Of a stretch of DNA of 64,000 nt, positions 17,852-26,582 are shown one piece after another. Position 1 is the stretch's first letter; each line of letters opens with the position of its first letter. The translations under genes were made by a program, and so were the position numbers. A model generated the notes under the pieces. The model did no database searches and was not told the DNA's origin. It saw nothing but the letters and a program-made list of their open reading frames with translations. This DNA comes from Colwellia sp. MB3u-41 (GTDB taxonomy: Bacteria; Pseudomonadota; Gammaproteobacteria; Enterobacterales; Alteromonadaceae). Location: positions 1 through 64,000 of the forward strand of contig NZ_JACGUT010000010.1 of NCBI RefSeq assembly GCF_014076845.1, in the 5' to 3' direction.

Positions 17852-18670
17852 ATGATCAAAAAGCATCGAGCATTTTTAAAGTGGGCTGGCGGAAAATATG
17901 GTCTCAGCGATGTGATTAATAAAATGCTACCTAAAGGTGAGCGCTTAATCGAACCTTTTGTAGGTGCTGGTTCAGTATTTTTAAACAGTAAATTTGAACA
18001 TTACTTGTTGAATGATATAAACCAAGACTTAATCAACCTCTACAACATTATCAAAGAAAACCCGCAAAATTTTATCAAAGATGCGGCTGTATATTTTACA
18101 CCTGAGTATAATCAAGCTGATGTATATTATCGGTTACGCGCAGAGTTTAATGCGAGTACTGATAGCTATTTCCGATCGCTTGTTTTTCTTTATATGAACC
18201 GCCATGGTTATAATGGTTTGTGCCGTTATAATAAGTCAGGTGGTTATAACGTCCCTTTTGGTAAATATAAACGACCATACTTTCCTGAGAATGAGATGCT
18301 ATTTTTTGCTGAAAAAGCAAAAAAAGCTACATTTGTTTGTGAAGGATACCGTGAAACATTTGCACGGGTAAAAACGGGTGATGTAATTTATTGTGATCCT
18401 CCTTATGTGCCTTTAAGTAAAACAGCGAGTTTTACTAGCTATGTCGGCAATGGCTTTGGCTTGGATGAACAAGCCGACTTAGCGAATATTGCAGAAGAGG
18501 TCACTGAGCAACATAAAATATCAGTGTTGATCAGTAATCATGACACTATTTGGACGCGCAAGATTTATGAACACGCGAATAAGCAAAAAACGATACAAGT
18601 ATCACGTACTATCAGTCAAAAAGCGACTAAACGTAATAAAGTTGCAGAGTTACTCGTTCTCTATAAGTAA
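17852..18670 (+). CDS. dam: DNA adenine methylase (GATC)
   Basis: A 272-residue alpha-class N6-adenine methyltransferase. AdoMet-binding FLKWAGGK and PFVGAGSVFLN, catalytic DPPY at VIYCDPPYVPLS, and YMNRHGYNGLCRYN of the DNA-recognition part match orphan Dam enzymes. In relatives it methylates GATC and supports mismatch repair and replication control. Separated from damX by 89 bases; convergent with the DUF2970 gene only seven bases away, with no terminator between. Confidence 0.96.
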   Translation: MIKKHRAFLKWAGGKYGLSDVINKMLPKGERLIEPFVGAGSVFLNSKFEHYLLNDINQDLINLYNIIKENPQNFIKDAAVYFTPEYNQADVYYRLRAEFNASTDSYFRSLVFLYMNRHGYNGLCRYNKSGGYNVPFGKYKRPYFPENEMLFFAEKAKKATFVCEGYRETFARVKTGDVIYCDPPYVPLSKTASFTSYVGNGFGLDEQADLANIAEEVTEQHKISVLISNHDTIWTRKIYEHANKQKTIQVSRTISQKATKRNKVAELLVLYK

Positions 18671-18676
18671 CTTACA

Positions 18677-18907
18677 CTAGGGGAGAACTAAAGAAACAAC
18701 GGCAATCAAAGCGCCGATAAGAAGAGCAACACCTATAACACCAGCGATAATAAAATGGCTGAGTTTGCCTTCGCTAAAATCTCGCTCTCTATTATTATCA
18801 CTTTGTACACCAAAAAAAGCGGCGCCAACACTTTTAGCGGTCGTTTTAAAAGCACTGTTATTATCTGAAGAATTTGATTTTTTAGATAAATTTTCTGTTG
18901 GCATCAT
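18677..18907 (-). CDS. DUF2970 small membrane protein
   Basis: About 76 residues. The family signature KSVGAAFFGVQSDNNRERDF is followed by EGKLSHFIIAG and one C-terminal membrane helix (VIGVALLIGALIAVVSLVL). I chose the ATG at 18907 because length then matches the family; the frame is open further to a TTG at 18958, giving 93 residues. Function unknown. Tail-to-tail with dam. Confidence 0.8.
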   Translation of the reverse strand: MMPTENLSKKSNSSDNNSAFKTTAKSVGAAFFGVQSDNNRERDFSEGKLSHFIIAGVIGVALLIGALIAVVSLVLP

Positions 18908-19083
18908 AAGATATTCTTGTCGGATGGTAACATCATAATCGCTTATTTTACGTACCAAAACAATCTTAAATGTTTCTCTTTATACTTGTCTCTGGTTTTT
19001 ACTGATACTTTATTTAAAATGTTTTTCCCAATTAACGTCTAATTTATTGGTTGTATCTAACGATTAGATTGATCGTTGATTAT

Positions 19084-19528
19084 GATGAAGCTTTCAGCAA
19101 CATTACGCGAAACGATTGTTATACCTTAGTAATATCGACTTTAAGCGAATTAATGATCTGTATGGTCATAATGTTGGTGATGAACTTTTAAAAGCTTTTG
19201 CTATTAACTTAAAAAATACGCTACGTTCTGATGATTTCTGATTTCTGATTTCTGATGTCGATAGGGAGGTGATGGATTTTTGTTGTTATTGGTCCAAGGA
19301 TAAACAATTCAAACATTGGAAATCGCTTCACAAAACATTCATGAGGGGTTTTATGCACTACAATAAAAGATTTATCATGTTGGAGAACATTAATTATCAT
19401 TAGCATTTTTATTTGGTTTAGCATTCTTTCCTGAACAATCAAATAACTTAGAACAATTAATATCGATAGTGGATATGAAAATGTACAGCGAAAAAAACTT
19501 CAAAAGATACGTTGATGCTCTAACTTAA
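19084..19528 (+). pseudogene. Decayed GGDEF (diguanylate cyclase) gene fragment
   Basis: Pieces of one GGDEF domain can be read in order but in different frames with stops between: [20 protein letters not shown] and [10 protein letters not shown]; then GGDGFLLLLV at 19265 and onward (catalytic motif, third acid lost); then LAFLFGLAFFPEQSNNLEQL and DMKMYSEKNF ending at TAA 19526-19528. A heptamer GATTTCT is repeated three times at about 19230-19250, exactly at one frame break. No N-terminal sensor part remains. Clearly non-functional. Confidence 0.88.
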
Positions 19529-19557
19529 AAAGGCGCTATTAAATATTAGCGCCTTTT
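19528..19557. terminator. Bidirectional terminator, GGDEF remnant / nagB
   Basis: AAAAGGCGCTA (19528-19538) pairs with TAGCGCCTTTT (19547-19557). It lies 17 bases beyond the nagB stop on the minus strand. Confidence 0.88.
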
Positions 19558-19573
19558 GTTGAGCTTTATCGCG

Positions 19574-20380
19574 TTAATATTTATGATAAAAACCATAAGC
19601 TTCGTTTATTTTATGATGCTGTTTGTTAGCCCAAATATAATACTCATGATCTTTTAGCCGACTTGCTGCGGCTTTATCTAACAAGATAATTGCATTCTCA
19701 TGCATTTGTAATGCTGATGCTGGACACATCGCTGATACTGGGCCAGTGATCATTGTGTTCACCGCCTTGGCTTTATTTTTTCCAGTAGCCATTAATAATA
19801 CATAGCGTGCATCCATAATCGTGGCAATACCCATGGTCATTGCCATTGAAGGTTGTTCTTCACCTACTTTAAACAATCGACTGTTATCAGTTAGCGTTTG
19901 CTGAGTTAACGTTTTTATACGGGTACGAGATGACAAGCTTGAAGTAGGTTCGTTGAAACCAATATGGCCATTCGCACCAATACCTAAAATTTGTAAATCT
20001 ATACCCCCTAATGATTTAATTTTATCTTCGTAACTAACCCCTTGCACACGAGGGTTTTGTTCATTAGTACAGGTAGGTAGATAGGTATTAGATTGATCTA
20101 TATCTACATGATCAAATAAATGTTGTTTCATAAAACTACGGTAACTTTGTAAATTATCAGCATTAATATTGTGGTATTCATCAAGGTTAAATGAGGATAC
20201 ATTACTAAAACTCAGTCCATCATTATTATGTTTGTTTACTAATTGTTTGTAGAGGCTAATTGGAGTACTACCGGTAGCAAGACCTAGAACAGGTTTTGCT
20301 TTTTTCGTGATTAATTCGCTAACCCAATGGGCTGCATTTTCTGCAACTTGTTCAGCATTATCAAAAATAATTATTTGCAT
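19574..20380 (-). CDS. nagB: Glucosamine-6-phosphate deaminase
   Basis: A 268-residue isomerase-deaminase converting glucosamine 6-phosphate to fructose 6-phosphate and ammonia in amino-sugar use. LGLATGSTPISLYKQL is the phosphate site, SFNLDEYH carries the catalytic Asp, and GIGANGHIGFNEP the conserved Gly/His loop with the active-site Glu-His pair. Length matches NagB. No nagA, nagC or chitin genes are adjacent, so it stands alone here. Confidence 0.94.
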   Translation of the reverse strand: MQIIIFDNAEQVAENAAHWVSELITKKAKPVLGLATGSTPISLYKQLVNKHNNDGLSFSNVSSFNLDEYHNINADNLQSYRSFMKQHLFDHVDIDQSNTYLPTCTNEQNPRVQGVSYEDKIKSLGGIDLQILGIGANGHIGFNEPTSSLSSRTRIKTLTQQTLTDNSRLFKVGEEQPSMAMTMGIATIMDARYVLLMATGKNKAKAVNTMITGPVSAMCPASALQMHENAIILLDKAAASRLKDHEYYIWANKQHHKINEAYGFYHKY

Positions 20381-20598
20381 GTAAAATCCTTAAAATTTAA
20401 TTTAATTAGGTGTAAATTTATAATTTCACTAATGGATGCAAATAGTTATTGTGATGAAAATCGACTTTTTACCTAGCTAAAAATACCTTATTATAATGTT
20501 TTAAGTCTTTTAGCTATGCTGTCGTTTATTTTTAAATCAACACAAATTTTATTCTACTACGATGGGAATTTTTTTGCACTGTCTTTAAAAGGAAGTGT

Positions 20599-20622
20599 AG
20601 CCAGTAATCGATATTACTGGCT
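20599..20622 (-). terminator. Hairpin after the TorF-like porin gene
   Basis: AGCCAGTAAT and ATTACTGGCT form a perfect 10-bp stem with a 4-base loop, ten bases after the gene's stop. The T-tract is weak on the minus strand, so the terminator call is moderate. Confidence 0.55.
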
Positions 20623-20631
20623 TTGGTATTG

Positions 20632-21321
20632 TTATAAGTCGATATCAACAGCATAAGAAATGACAAATTTCATGTCATCGTTATCCATATCCGTATCAGA
20701 TACAGCAAAGGTAAAACCGTCTTTACTTAGACTGACACTGAAATCGTTATAGTCTTCTGCAACCATTGCGTCATCATAAGAATAATCACCAATATGGAAC
20801 GCTAATGTTAAGCCATCAGCGACTTCAAATTCAGCATCAGCAGAAACATATAAACTGGCATCAGCAAATGCTGCGCCGTCATCATTATTAATACCGTAGC
20901 TGGCCGAAAGTGAAAAATATGAATAAGACAAAGCACCATATATTTCACCAAAATCATACTCATTTGCAGGGTCAGTTTGTGCTGAGTCAGGGTAGGCATA
21001 ATAGATATAACCTACATCGTAACTGACTACTTCATTGAGTTGACCGCTAAAACCTAAGTAAAAATCTAATTCAGCACTCGCATCATCACCAAAATCAATG
21101 TTTGAAGCCCACGTTCCAGCATAAAAACCAGAATCGTCTGCGTAATCAATACCTCCAGAAATCGCCGCAGCGTTATCTGTTTGGCTTACACCACGCCATA
21201 TATAGTTACTGGTAGCGCCAACATTAGCAGATAAACCTTCGACGGCCGTAGCTTGTGTCGACAACAATGAAGTGGCGGCAAGTAAAGATGTTAACGATAT
21301 TGATAATAGTGTTTTTTTCAT
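20632..21321 (-). CDS. TorF-family putative porin
   Basis: A 229-residue outer-membrane protein with a cleavable signal (MKKTLLSISL... ending STQATA). The family signature after it is LSANVGATSNYIWRGVSQTD, followed by repeated ISGGIDYADDSGFYAGTWAS strand patterns and many Asp-rich turns; it ends with a short strand SYAVDIDL. The family is found in gammaproteobacterial outer membranes with unknown substrate. Single-gene unit. Confidence 0.85.
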   Translation of the reverse strand: MKKTLLSISLTSLLAATSLLSTQATAVEGLSANVGATSNYIWRGVSQTDNAAAISGGIDYADDSGFYAGTWASNIDFGDDASAELDFYLGFSGQLNEVVSYDVGYIYYAYPDSAQTDPANEYDFGEIYGALSYSYFSLSASYGINNDDGAAFADASLYVSADAEFEVADGLTLAFHIGDYSYDDAMVAEDYNDFSVSLSKDGFTFAVSDTDMDNDDMKFVISYAVDIDL

Positions 21322-21786
21322 GAGAGTCTCTTTATATAATGGATTTTTTATTTACTATTCTATTACTACACAAGACACTGCAAGGTAGATGCCTGTACGA
21401 CCAACTAAGAGTAATAAATTTTTATTTAATAATTTCAATTGATTAAGTGAGCGGGAGTTAAGGTTACTATTTAATTATTATAAGAAATGAGCTTTTTTGG
21501 TGCAATTAAAAAGCTAACGCTCATAAACAGAGCATGAAATAGAATCAAATTTTTAAGTAAATGATTTAAAAATTTTAGTCACTCTTTCAGTCCTTTTATA
21601 GAAACAATGATATTAAAAAACTAACAGTAGAGTAAAAAGAATTGTTCGTTCGATGATAATCAGTAATATTTATTATTAACATTTATCATTATCATTAAGT
21701 TAAATGGTGCAGGGATGAATGAATCTATAGAGTTTTCCCTTAGGTCATTGTTATAATAGCGCGCAATATTCTAAAAAGGTTTATCT
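21322..21786 (+). promoter_or_regulatory. Porin/rpe divergent intergenic region with extended -10 promoter for rpe
   Basis: 465 bases without a gene. Near the rpe end TG-T-TATAAT (21749-21757) is an extended -10 element 30 bases before the rpe start; no good -35 is visible, as is normal for extended -10 promoters. At 21681-21696 an ATTTATCATTATCATT stretch resembles half a Fur site but is not a full palindrome. The rest shows nothing I can name. Confidence 0.5.
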
Positions 21787-22461
21787 ATGTCTTCATTTTT
21801 AATTGCTCCTTCTATTTTGTCTGCTGATTTCGCACGTTTAGGTGATGATGTTGCTAAGGTCCTAACTGCCGGTGCTGATGTTGTGCACTTCGATGTAATG
21901 GATAATCATTTTGTACCCAACTTAACGTTTGGCCCAATGATTTGTCAGTCACTACGCGATTACGGTATTACTGCACCCATTGATGTGCATTTAATGGTGA
22001 AGCCTGTTGATAGTTTAATTCCAGGTTTTGCTAAAGCAGGGGCTGATATTATTACCTTTCATCCGGAAGGGAGTGATCATATTGATCGTACTTTGCAATT
22101 GATTAAAGACCACGGTTGTAAGGCTGGGCTGGTATTAAACCCAGCAACACCATTGCATTGCTTAGACTTCGTTATGGATAAGCTTGATGTTATCTTATTG
22201 ATGTCAGTTAACCCCGGCTTCGGTGGGCAATCATTTATTCCTACCACGTTAGATAAATTAAGATTAGTAAAAGAGCGAATAGTTGCTAGTGGTCGTGATA
22301 TTCGCTTGCAAGTTGATGGTGGTGTTAATGCTGATAACATTGCAGAAATAGCAGCAGCTGGTGCTGATATGTTCGTTGCAGGTTCCGCCATTTTTTCAAA
22401 ACCAGACTACAAAGTTGCCATTGACGAAATGCGCACTGAATTAACGAAAGTTAGCCAATAG
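21787..22461 (+). CDS. rpe: Ribulose-phosphate 3-epimerase
   Basis: A 224-residue TIM barrel interconverting ribulose 5-phosphate and xylulose 5-phosphate in the pentose phosphate pathway. [14 protein letters not shown], metal/catalytic [40 protein letters not shown] and LQVDGGVN are all intact. In many enterics the order is dam-rpe-gph-trpS; here gph is absent from between rpe and trpS and dam lies about 3 kb away. Confidence 0.97.
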   Translation: MSSFLIAPSILSADFARLGDDVAKVLTAGADVVHFDVMDNHFVPNLTFGPMICQSLRDYGITAPIDVHLMVKPVDSLIPGFAKAGADIITFHPEGSDHIDRTLQLIKDHGCKAGLVLNPATPLHCLDFVMDKLDVILLMSVNPGFGGQSFIPTTLDKLRLVKERIVASGRDIRLQVDGGVNADNIAEIAAAGADMFVAGSAIFSKPDYKVAIDEMRTELTKVSQ

Positions 22462-22495
22462 ATTTATAAACAAATTAATTAAATAAAGAGAAACT

Positions 22496-23500
22496 ATGAG
22501 TAAACCTATCGTATTAAGCGGCTGTCAGCCATCAGGTGATTTAACCATTGGTAATTATTTAGGTGCGTTAAAACAATGGGTGAGTATGCAAGATAGTCAT
22601 GAATGCTATTACATGCTGGTAGATCAACACGCTATTACTGTTCGCCCAAACCCGGAAGACCTGAGAAAAGCGACACTTGACGGCCTAGCATTATATTTAG
22701 CATGTGGTGTTGACCCTGAAAAAAGTACCATATTTATTCAATCGCATGTCCCTGAACATGCTCAGCTGAGCTGGGTGTTAAATTGTTACACACAAATGGG
22801 CGAGTTGAATCGAATGACGCAATACAAAGATAAGTCTCAAAAGTCTGAAGCAAATATGAATTCTGGCTTATTTACTTATCCGGTATTAATGGCTGCAGAC
22901 ATTCTACTTTATAATGCTGACCGTGTACCTGTAGGTGAAGACCAAAAGCAGCATTTAGAATTAGCACGAGATATTGCTACGCGCTTCAATAATCTTCATG
23001 GTGACACCTTTACTGTTCCAGCTCCCTATATTCCTGAATTTGGCGCACGGGTAATGAGCTTACTTGAACCAACCAAAAAAATGTCAAAGTCTGATGCTAA
23101 TCCAGGTAACTTTATTGGCTTATTAGAAGATCCGAAAAAAATCAGTAAAAAAATTAAGCGTGCCATGACTGATTCCGACGAAGAAGCTAACATCTATTTT
23201 AATATTGAAGAAAAACCCGGAGTATCAAATTTATTGTCTTTATTGTCTTGTTGTACCGGTGAAACTGTTGAGCAGTTAGTACCACAATATGAAGATAAAA
23301 TGTATGGGCATTTAAAAGGGGATGTTGCTAATGCAGTGGTTGCCTTATTAGAACCGATTCAGCAAAGGTATCAGGAAATTCGACATAACCAAGCTTATTT
23401 AGATTCTGTTATGAAAGCAGGGGCTGAAAAAGCGTCTGCTCGAGCGAGTGGAATACTAGCAAAAGTTTATGAGGCAGTAGGCTTTATCCCTCGCCCATAA
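22496..23500 (+). CDS. trpS: Tryptophanyl-tRNA synthetase
   Basis: A 334-residue class I synthetase charging tRNA-Trp. HIGH-type [20 protein letters not shown]-type KKMSKSDAN, and [16 protein letters not shown] are present. Length is normal. Lies 34 bases after rpe, same transcript, ending at a strong shared terminator. Confidence 0.97.
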   Translation: MSKPIVLSGCQPSGDLTIGNYLGALKQWVSMQDSHECYYMLVDQHAITVRPNPEDLRKATLDGLALYLACGVDPEKSTIFIQSHVPEHAQLSWVLNCYTQMGELNRMTQYKDKSQKSEANMNSGLFTYPVLMAADILLYNADRVPVGEDQKQHLELARDIATRFNNLHGDTFTVPAPYIPEFGARVMSLLEPTKKMSKSDANPGNFIGLLEDPKKISKKIKRAMTDSDEEANIYFNIEEKPGVSNLLSLLSCCTGETVEQLVPQYEDKMYGHLKGDVANAVVALLEPIQQRYQEIRHNQAYLDSVMKAGAEKASARASGILAKVYEAVGFIPRP

Positions 23501-23528
23501 TCTATAATCAGTTAGAATGCTATGACAT

Positions 23529-23559
23529 AAAAGGCTATCGATTACTCGTTAGCCTTTTT
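23529..23559. terminator. Bidirectional terminator trpS / FHA gene
   Basis: AAAAGGCTA (23529-23537) pairs with TAGCCTTTT (23550-23558), followed by T; it serves two convergent units. Confidence 0.88.
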
Positions 23560-23578
23560 AATTTGTGCAATTTAGTTA

Positions 23579-24556
23579 TTATTGTTTTTCTTTTTTTGCA
23601 GCTTCTTGCGCATCATTAAATAATGCTTTGCTGTTTTCAATAAACCCTTGCACATTAATACTGCCAGTAAACAAATAACTTGGCGCCAGTAAAGTGCTAT
23701 TAAAGGCTGGTTGAATACTAAATTCAGGTTTTTTGCTTAATTTAATTAAAAAGCTACCGCCAAATAATAAGAAGGTCATGCAACTCGCGATTACTGTTCT
23801 GCGTTGGTTACTCATGTGAAAACCAATATGGCAATTTAACCAGAATAAACAAAAAGCTAATACGATTGGTAATAAGGCAGCAGTCACACCAAGCATTGAC
23901 TGAGATGAAGCATTAAAGCTTACTATATTTTCAATAAAATCACTTAACCACATTAAATTGTAAAAGACAAAACAGATACTTAACTGTCCCCAAAATCGAG
24001 CATCGTGTTTTGTTAAATGTGAAACCAAAGCAACACCGGCAGGCCAAAGCGAAAAGAGTAACGTCATGCCAATGGCAGGAACTAATAGTTGGGTGAAATT
24101 AACTTCCACGGGGTTATGAAGATTAAATAACCAACCGGTGACGCTGGCAAATAACATAATACTTAACGTTAAAACAATAGGGTGCCTTGTCAGTGTTAAA
24201 AGGCTTTCAAAAGGACTGAAACTGACGCTCTCAGGCACAGGATGTTCAGGGAAAACAATTCGTACTAAGCTCTTGCCAATAACAAACACCTGCCCAGAAT
24301 GAACGATATGCTCATTAATCGCTGATTTTGTTTTTGAAAATCCATCTTCATAGAAGCTACCATTAACAGAGCCTTTGTCATTTAAGACCCAATGCTCGCC
24401 ATTGAAGCTTAGGTTAAGGTGTTGGGCACAAATATGTGGGTCTGCCATAATAATATCATTATTATAACCACGACCAATATTAACGTTACTTTGCATGAAC
24501 TTATGGCGAGCAATTAACTTATGGGCGCGGGTGATTTCTTCAATGATTATTTCCAT
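23579..24556 (-). CDS. FHA-domain polytopic membrane protein
   Basis: 325 residues. The N-terminal forkhead-associated domain (about 1-95) shows the phosphopeptide-loop residues: NIGRGYNNDI, ICAQHLNL and NDKGSVNGSFYEDG. It would sit in the cytoplasm and bind phosphothreonine. The rest has about five hydrophobic segments (near residues 126-145, 156-183, 190-210, 220-246 and 255-274) and a polar C-terminal tail. I know no named family for the membrane part. It overlaps the protease gene upstream by ten bases, so the two are co-translated and probably work together. Confidence 0.75.
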   Translation of the reverse strand: MEIIIEEITRAHKLIARHKFMQSNVNIGRGYNNDIIMADPHICAQHLNLSFNGEHWVLNDKGSVNGSFYEDGFSKTKSAINEHIVHSGQVFVIGKSLVRIVFPEHPVPESVSFSPFESLLTLTRHPIVLTLSIMLFASVTGWLFNLHNPVEVNFTQLLVPAIGMTLLFSLWPAGVALVSHLTKHDARFWGQLSICFVFYNLMWLSDFIENIVSFNASSQSMLGVTAALLPIVLAFCLFWLNCHIGFHMSNQRRTVIASCMTFLLFGGSFLIKLSKKPEFSIQPAFNSTLLAPSYLFTGSINVQGFIENSKALFNDAQEAAKKEKQ

Positions 24557-25800
24557 GAGATAGACTCCATAAATTTCTCTGTGAAGTTAAGCGCACTGTT
24601 TTGGCTAACACCTGCAATGGTAAAGTGGCTTAATAGCGCTTTATCACCCTTATCAACAGAAATCGCTATGTATAAAACATCAAATAATTTGGGGAAGTCT
24701 TTATAAGCGCGTGTACAAAAAACAGATTTGTTGGTAATTGCCTGGTTTGATGGCGTAACAATATCGTGCTGACATTTAAACTCAGACACATCTTCTTTTC
24801 CTGCTTTATTACCCGGCATAACTTGGTTGAGTTGGCGTTCAAAAATTTGATAAAATTTGGTGTCGCTAAGCTCTTTTGCTTGCATATACCGATATTCCAT
24901 TTCAATTGAGCCAGTGAAAAAATCATTTGAAATATAAGTATTTTCATCTAAAGAGCAATTGGCCACAACCGCTAAAACAATGGCATCTGCTTTATCTGCA
25001 TTTGATTCCCCCCAGCAACGAATAAAAGGAATATTCACTACCGGTATTAACCCTTCGCCTAAAGGTCGCATTTGCCATTCGCTATTAAGCAATGTTGTTA
25101 TTAATTTATCTTGATTATCAGCAAGTTGTTGCGCCATTTGTGCTTTAATATTTTCAGGTTCAGATACTTTATAGCGCTCATACAAGTTAAGCAATTTATC
25201 CTGTGGCACTAAAAATCCGATTTGATTACCTGACGTGGCAACATTTATTCCCACAACTTCAGAACGTTTGTTAACAACAGGTCCGCCACTCATACCTGAG
25301 TTTACTGAGCCAGTAAAATGGATTCGGTCATTGAATGATTCTTTTTTCAACCCGTTATAGGTGCCAGGTACTACTATCATGCCTAGGTCGTGTGGATTTC
25401 CTAAAGAATAAAGTTCTTCACCTTTGTGGGGAACACTTTGCGCAATTTCAAAAAAAGGCATTTCGCTATTAGCGACTCTTTTGACTAAGGCTAAATCATT
25501 AATAACGTCAACACTCTGTAAGGTAAGTGGAGCTTTTTTACCTTGGTGATCCAAAATTTCAATGGTGTATTTATTTGGATGGCGTGCATAGCCAGAAATG
25601 ACATGATAGTTCGTTGCTATTAAACCATCGCTGCTGATTTGGAAACCCGAACCTATAGATGACTTTTCACCACTGGCAATATCGATGAGTCGTATTTGAT
25701 AAAGTGACGGAGCAAGTTGCTTGAATATTTCTTCTGCTTGTTCTGTGGCATAACTTATCGTGCTAACACACAATAAAATTAAGGTAGTTAAACCCTTCAT
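24547..25800 (-). CDS. Secreted trypsin-like serine protease (HtrA-type fold, no PDZ)
   Basis: 417 residues with a signal peptide (about 1-18, ends ISYA). The protease domain (about 25-225) has the triad H66 (ATNYHVISG), D102 (VINDLALVK) and S171 (SGMSGGPVV), so it should be active in the periplasm. There is no PDZ domain; instead residues about 225-417 form a Cys-containing domain I cannot assign, with conserved-looking SEFKCQHDIVTP and SVFCTRAYKD. First gene of a two-gene unit with the FHA protein. Confidence 0.85.
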   Translation of the reverse strand: MKGLTTLILLCVSTISYATEQAEEIFKQLAPSLYQIRLIDIASGEKSSIGSGFQISSDGLIATNYHVISGYARHPNKYTIEILDHQGKKAPLTLQSVDVINDLALVKRVANSEMPFFEIAQSVPHKGEELYSLGNPHDLGMIVVPGTYNGLKKESFNDRIHFTGSVNSGMSGGPVVNKRSEVVGINVATSGNQIGFLVPQDKLLNLYERYKVSEPENIKAQMAQQLADNQDKLITTLLNSEWQMRPLGEGLIPVVNIPFIRCWGESNADKADAIVLAVVANCSLDENTYISNDFFTGSIEMEYRYMQAKELSDTKFYQIFERQLNQVMPGNKAGKEDVSEFKCQHDIVTPSNQAITNKSVFCTRAYKDFPKLFDVLYIAISVDKGDKALLSHFTIAGVSQNSALNFTEKFMESISWK

Positions 25801-25942
25801 TTATATTCCTTATTTTTAGTCTTATCTCATTGTGCCACTGTTAGAGGAATTGTCATCTATTATCCCTAAATAAAGTAAATTCTCTTTGTTGTTTCGAAAT
25901 GTATTCTATAATTAATAATAAATTGATGAGAGGGAGAGGGGA

Positions 25943-26383
25943 ATGAAAATAGCAAGCATTATGACTAAAGCCTTTGTTAGTGTTTCTTTGGACGATAATT
26001 TACTGACGATAAAAAATATTTTTGAATATGCTAATTTTCATCATTTACTGGTTATTGATAATGAAAAATTATCAGGGATTATTTCGGACAGAGATCTATT
26101 AAAGGCGCTTAGCCCCTATATTGGTACTGCTGGAGAGCTAGCCAGAGATTTAGCGACCTTAAACAAAAAAGCCCATCAAATTCAGAACAGAAAGCTAATC
26201 ACGCTAACAGCTGACGCTAATGTTTTTGATGCGATAGATATTTTTAATCATACTCAAACGTCTTGTATTCCTATTGTCGATAATAATAATAATAATATGC
26301 CAGTAGGGATATTAACTTGGCGAGACATTATGAAAACGTTAGAAAAAATAAATGCAGCTAAAACTGCAGATACAAAAAAATAG
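25943..26383 (+). CDS. Two-CBS-domain protein
   Basis: 146 residues made of a CBS pair: MTKAFVSVSLDDNLLTIKNI through SGIISDRDLLKAL, and KLITLTADANVFDAIDIFNH through VGILTWRDIMKTLE. Such stand-alone pairs usually bind adenine nucleotides and regulate partners. Preceded by a strong purine-rich ribosome site (GAGGGAGAGGGG). Asn-rich NNNNNN near the C-terminus comes from a short AAT repeat. No partner gene adjacent. Confidence 0.85.
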   Translation: MKIASIMTKAFVSVSLDDNLLTIKNIFEYANFHHLLVIDNEKLSGIISDRDLLKALSPYIGTAGELARDLATLNKKAHQIQNRKLITLTADANVFDAIDIFNHTQTSCIPIVDNNNNNMPVGILTWRDIMKTLEKINAAKTADTKK

Positions 26384-26582
26384 CCACTTATTTCTTTATT
26401 TACAGTTATTTATATTTATTTTTTAAAATTTATTAGCGGTTCGTTTGATTTAGATAAAATAATTGGCTTTTATTGCTATAACACGTAGCACCCCATTGTT
26501 TAAATTAGTTTTTAAAAGCTCTCGCTAGCAGAATAACGTTATATCCATTTTCTATATTTAAATAGAAACAAGTGAAATACCT

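Noticed and set aside
21681-21700. Fur-like ATTTATCATTATCATT stretch upstream of rpe
   Set aside because: Only a half-site-like match, no symmetry, and neither rpe nor the porin is an obvious iron gene; contrast with the full box at 33110.
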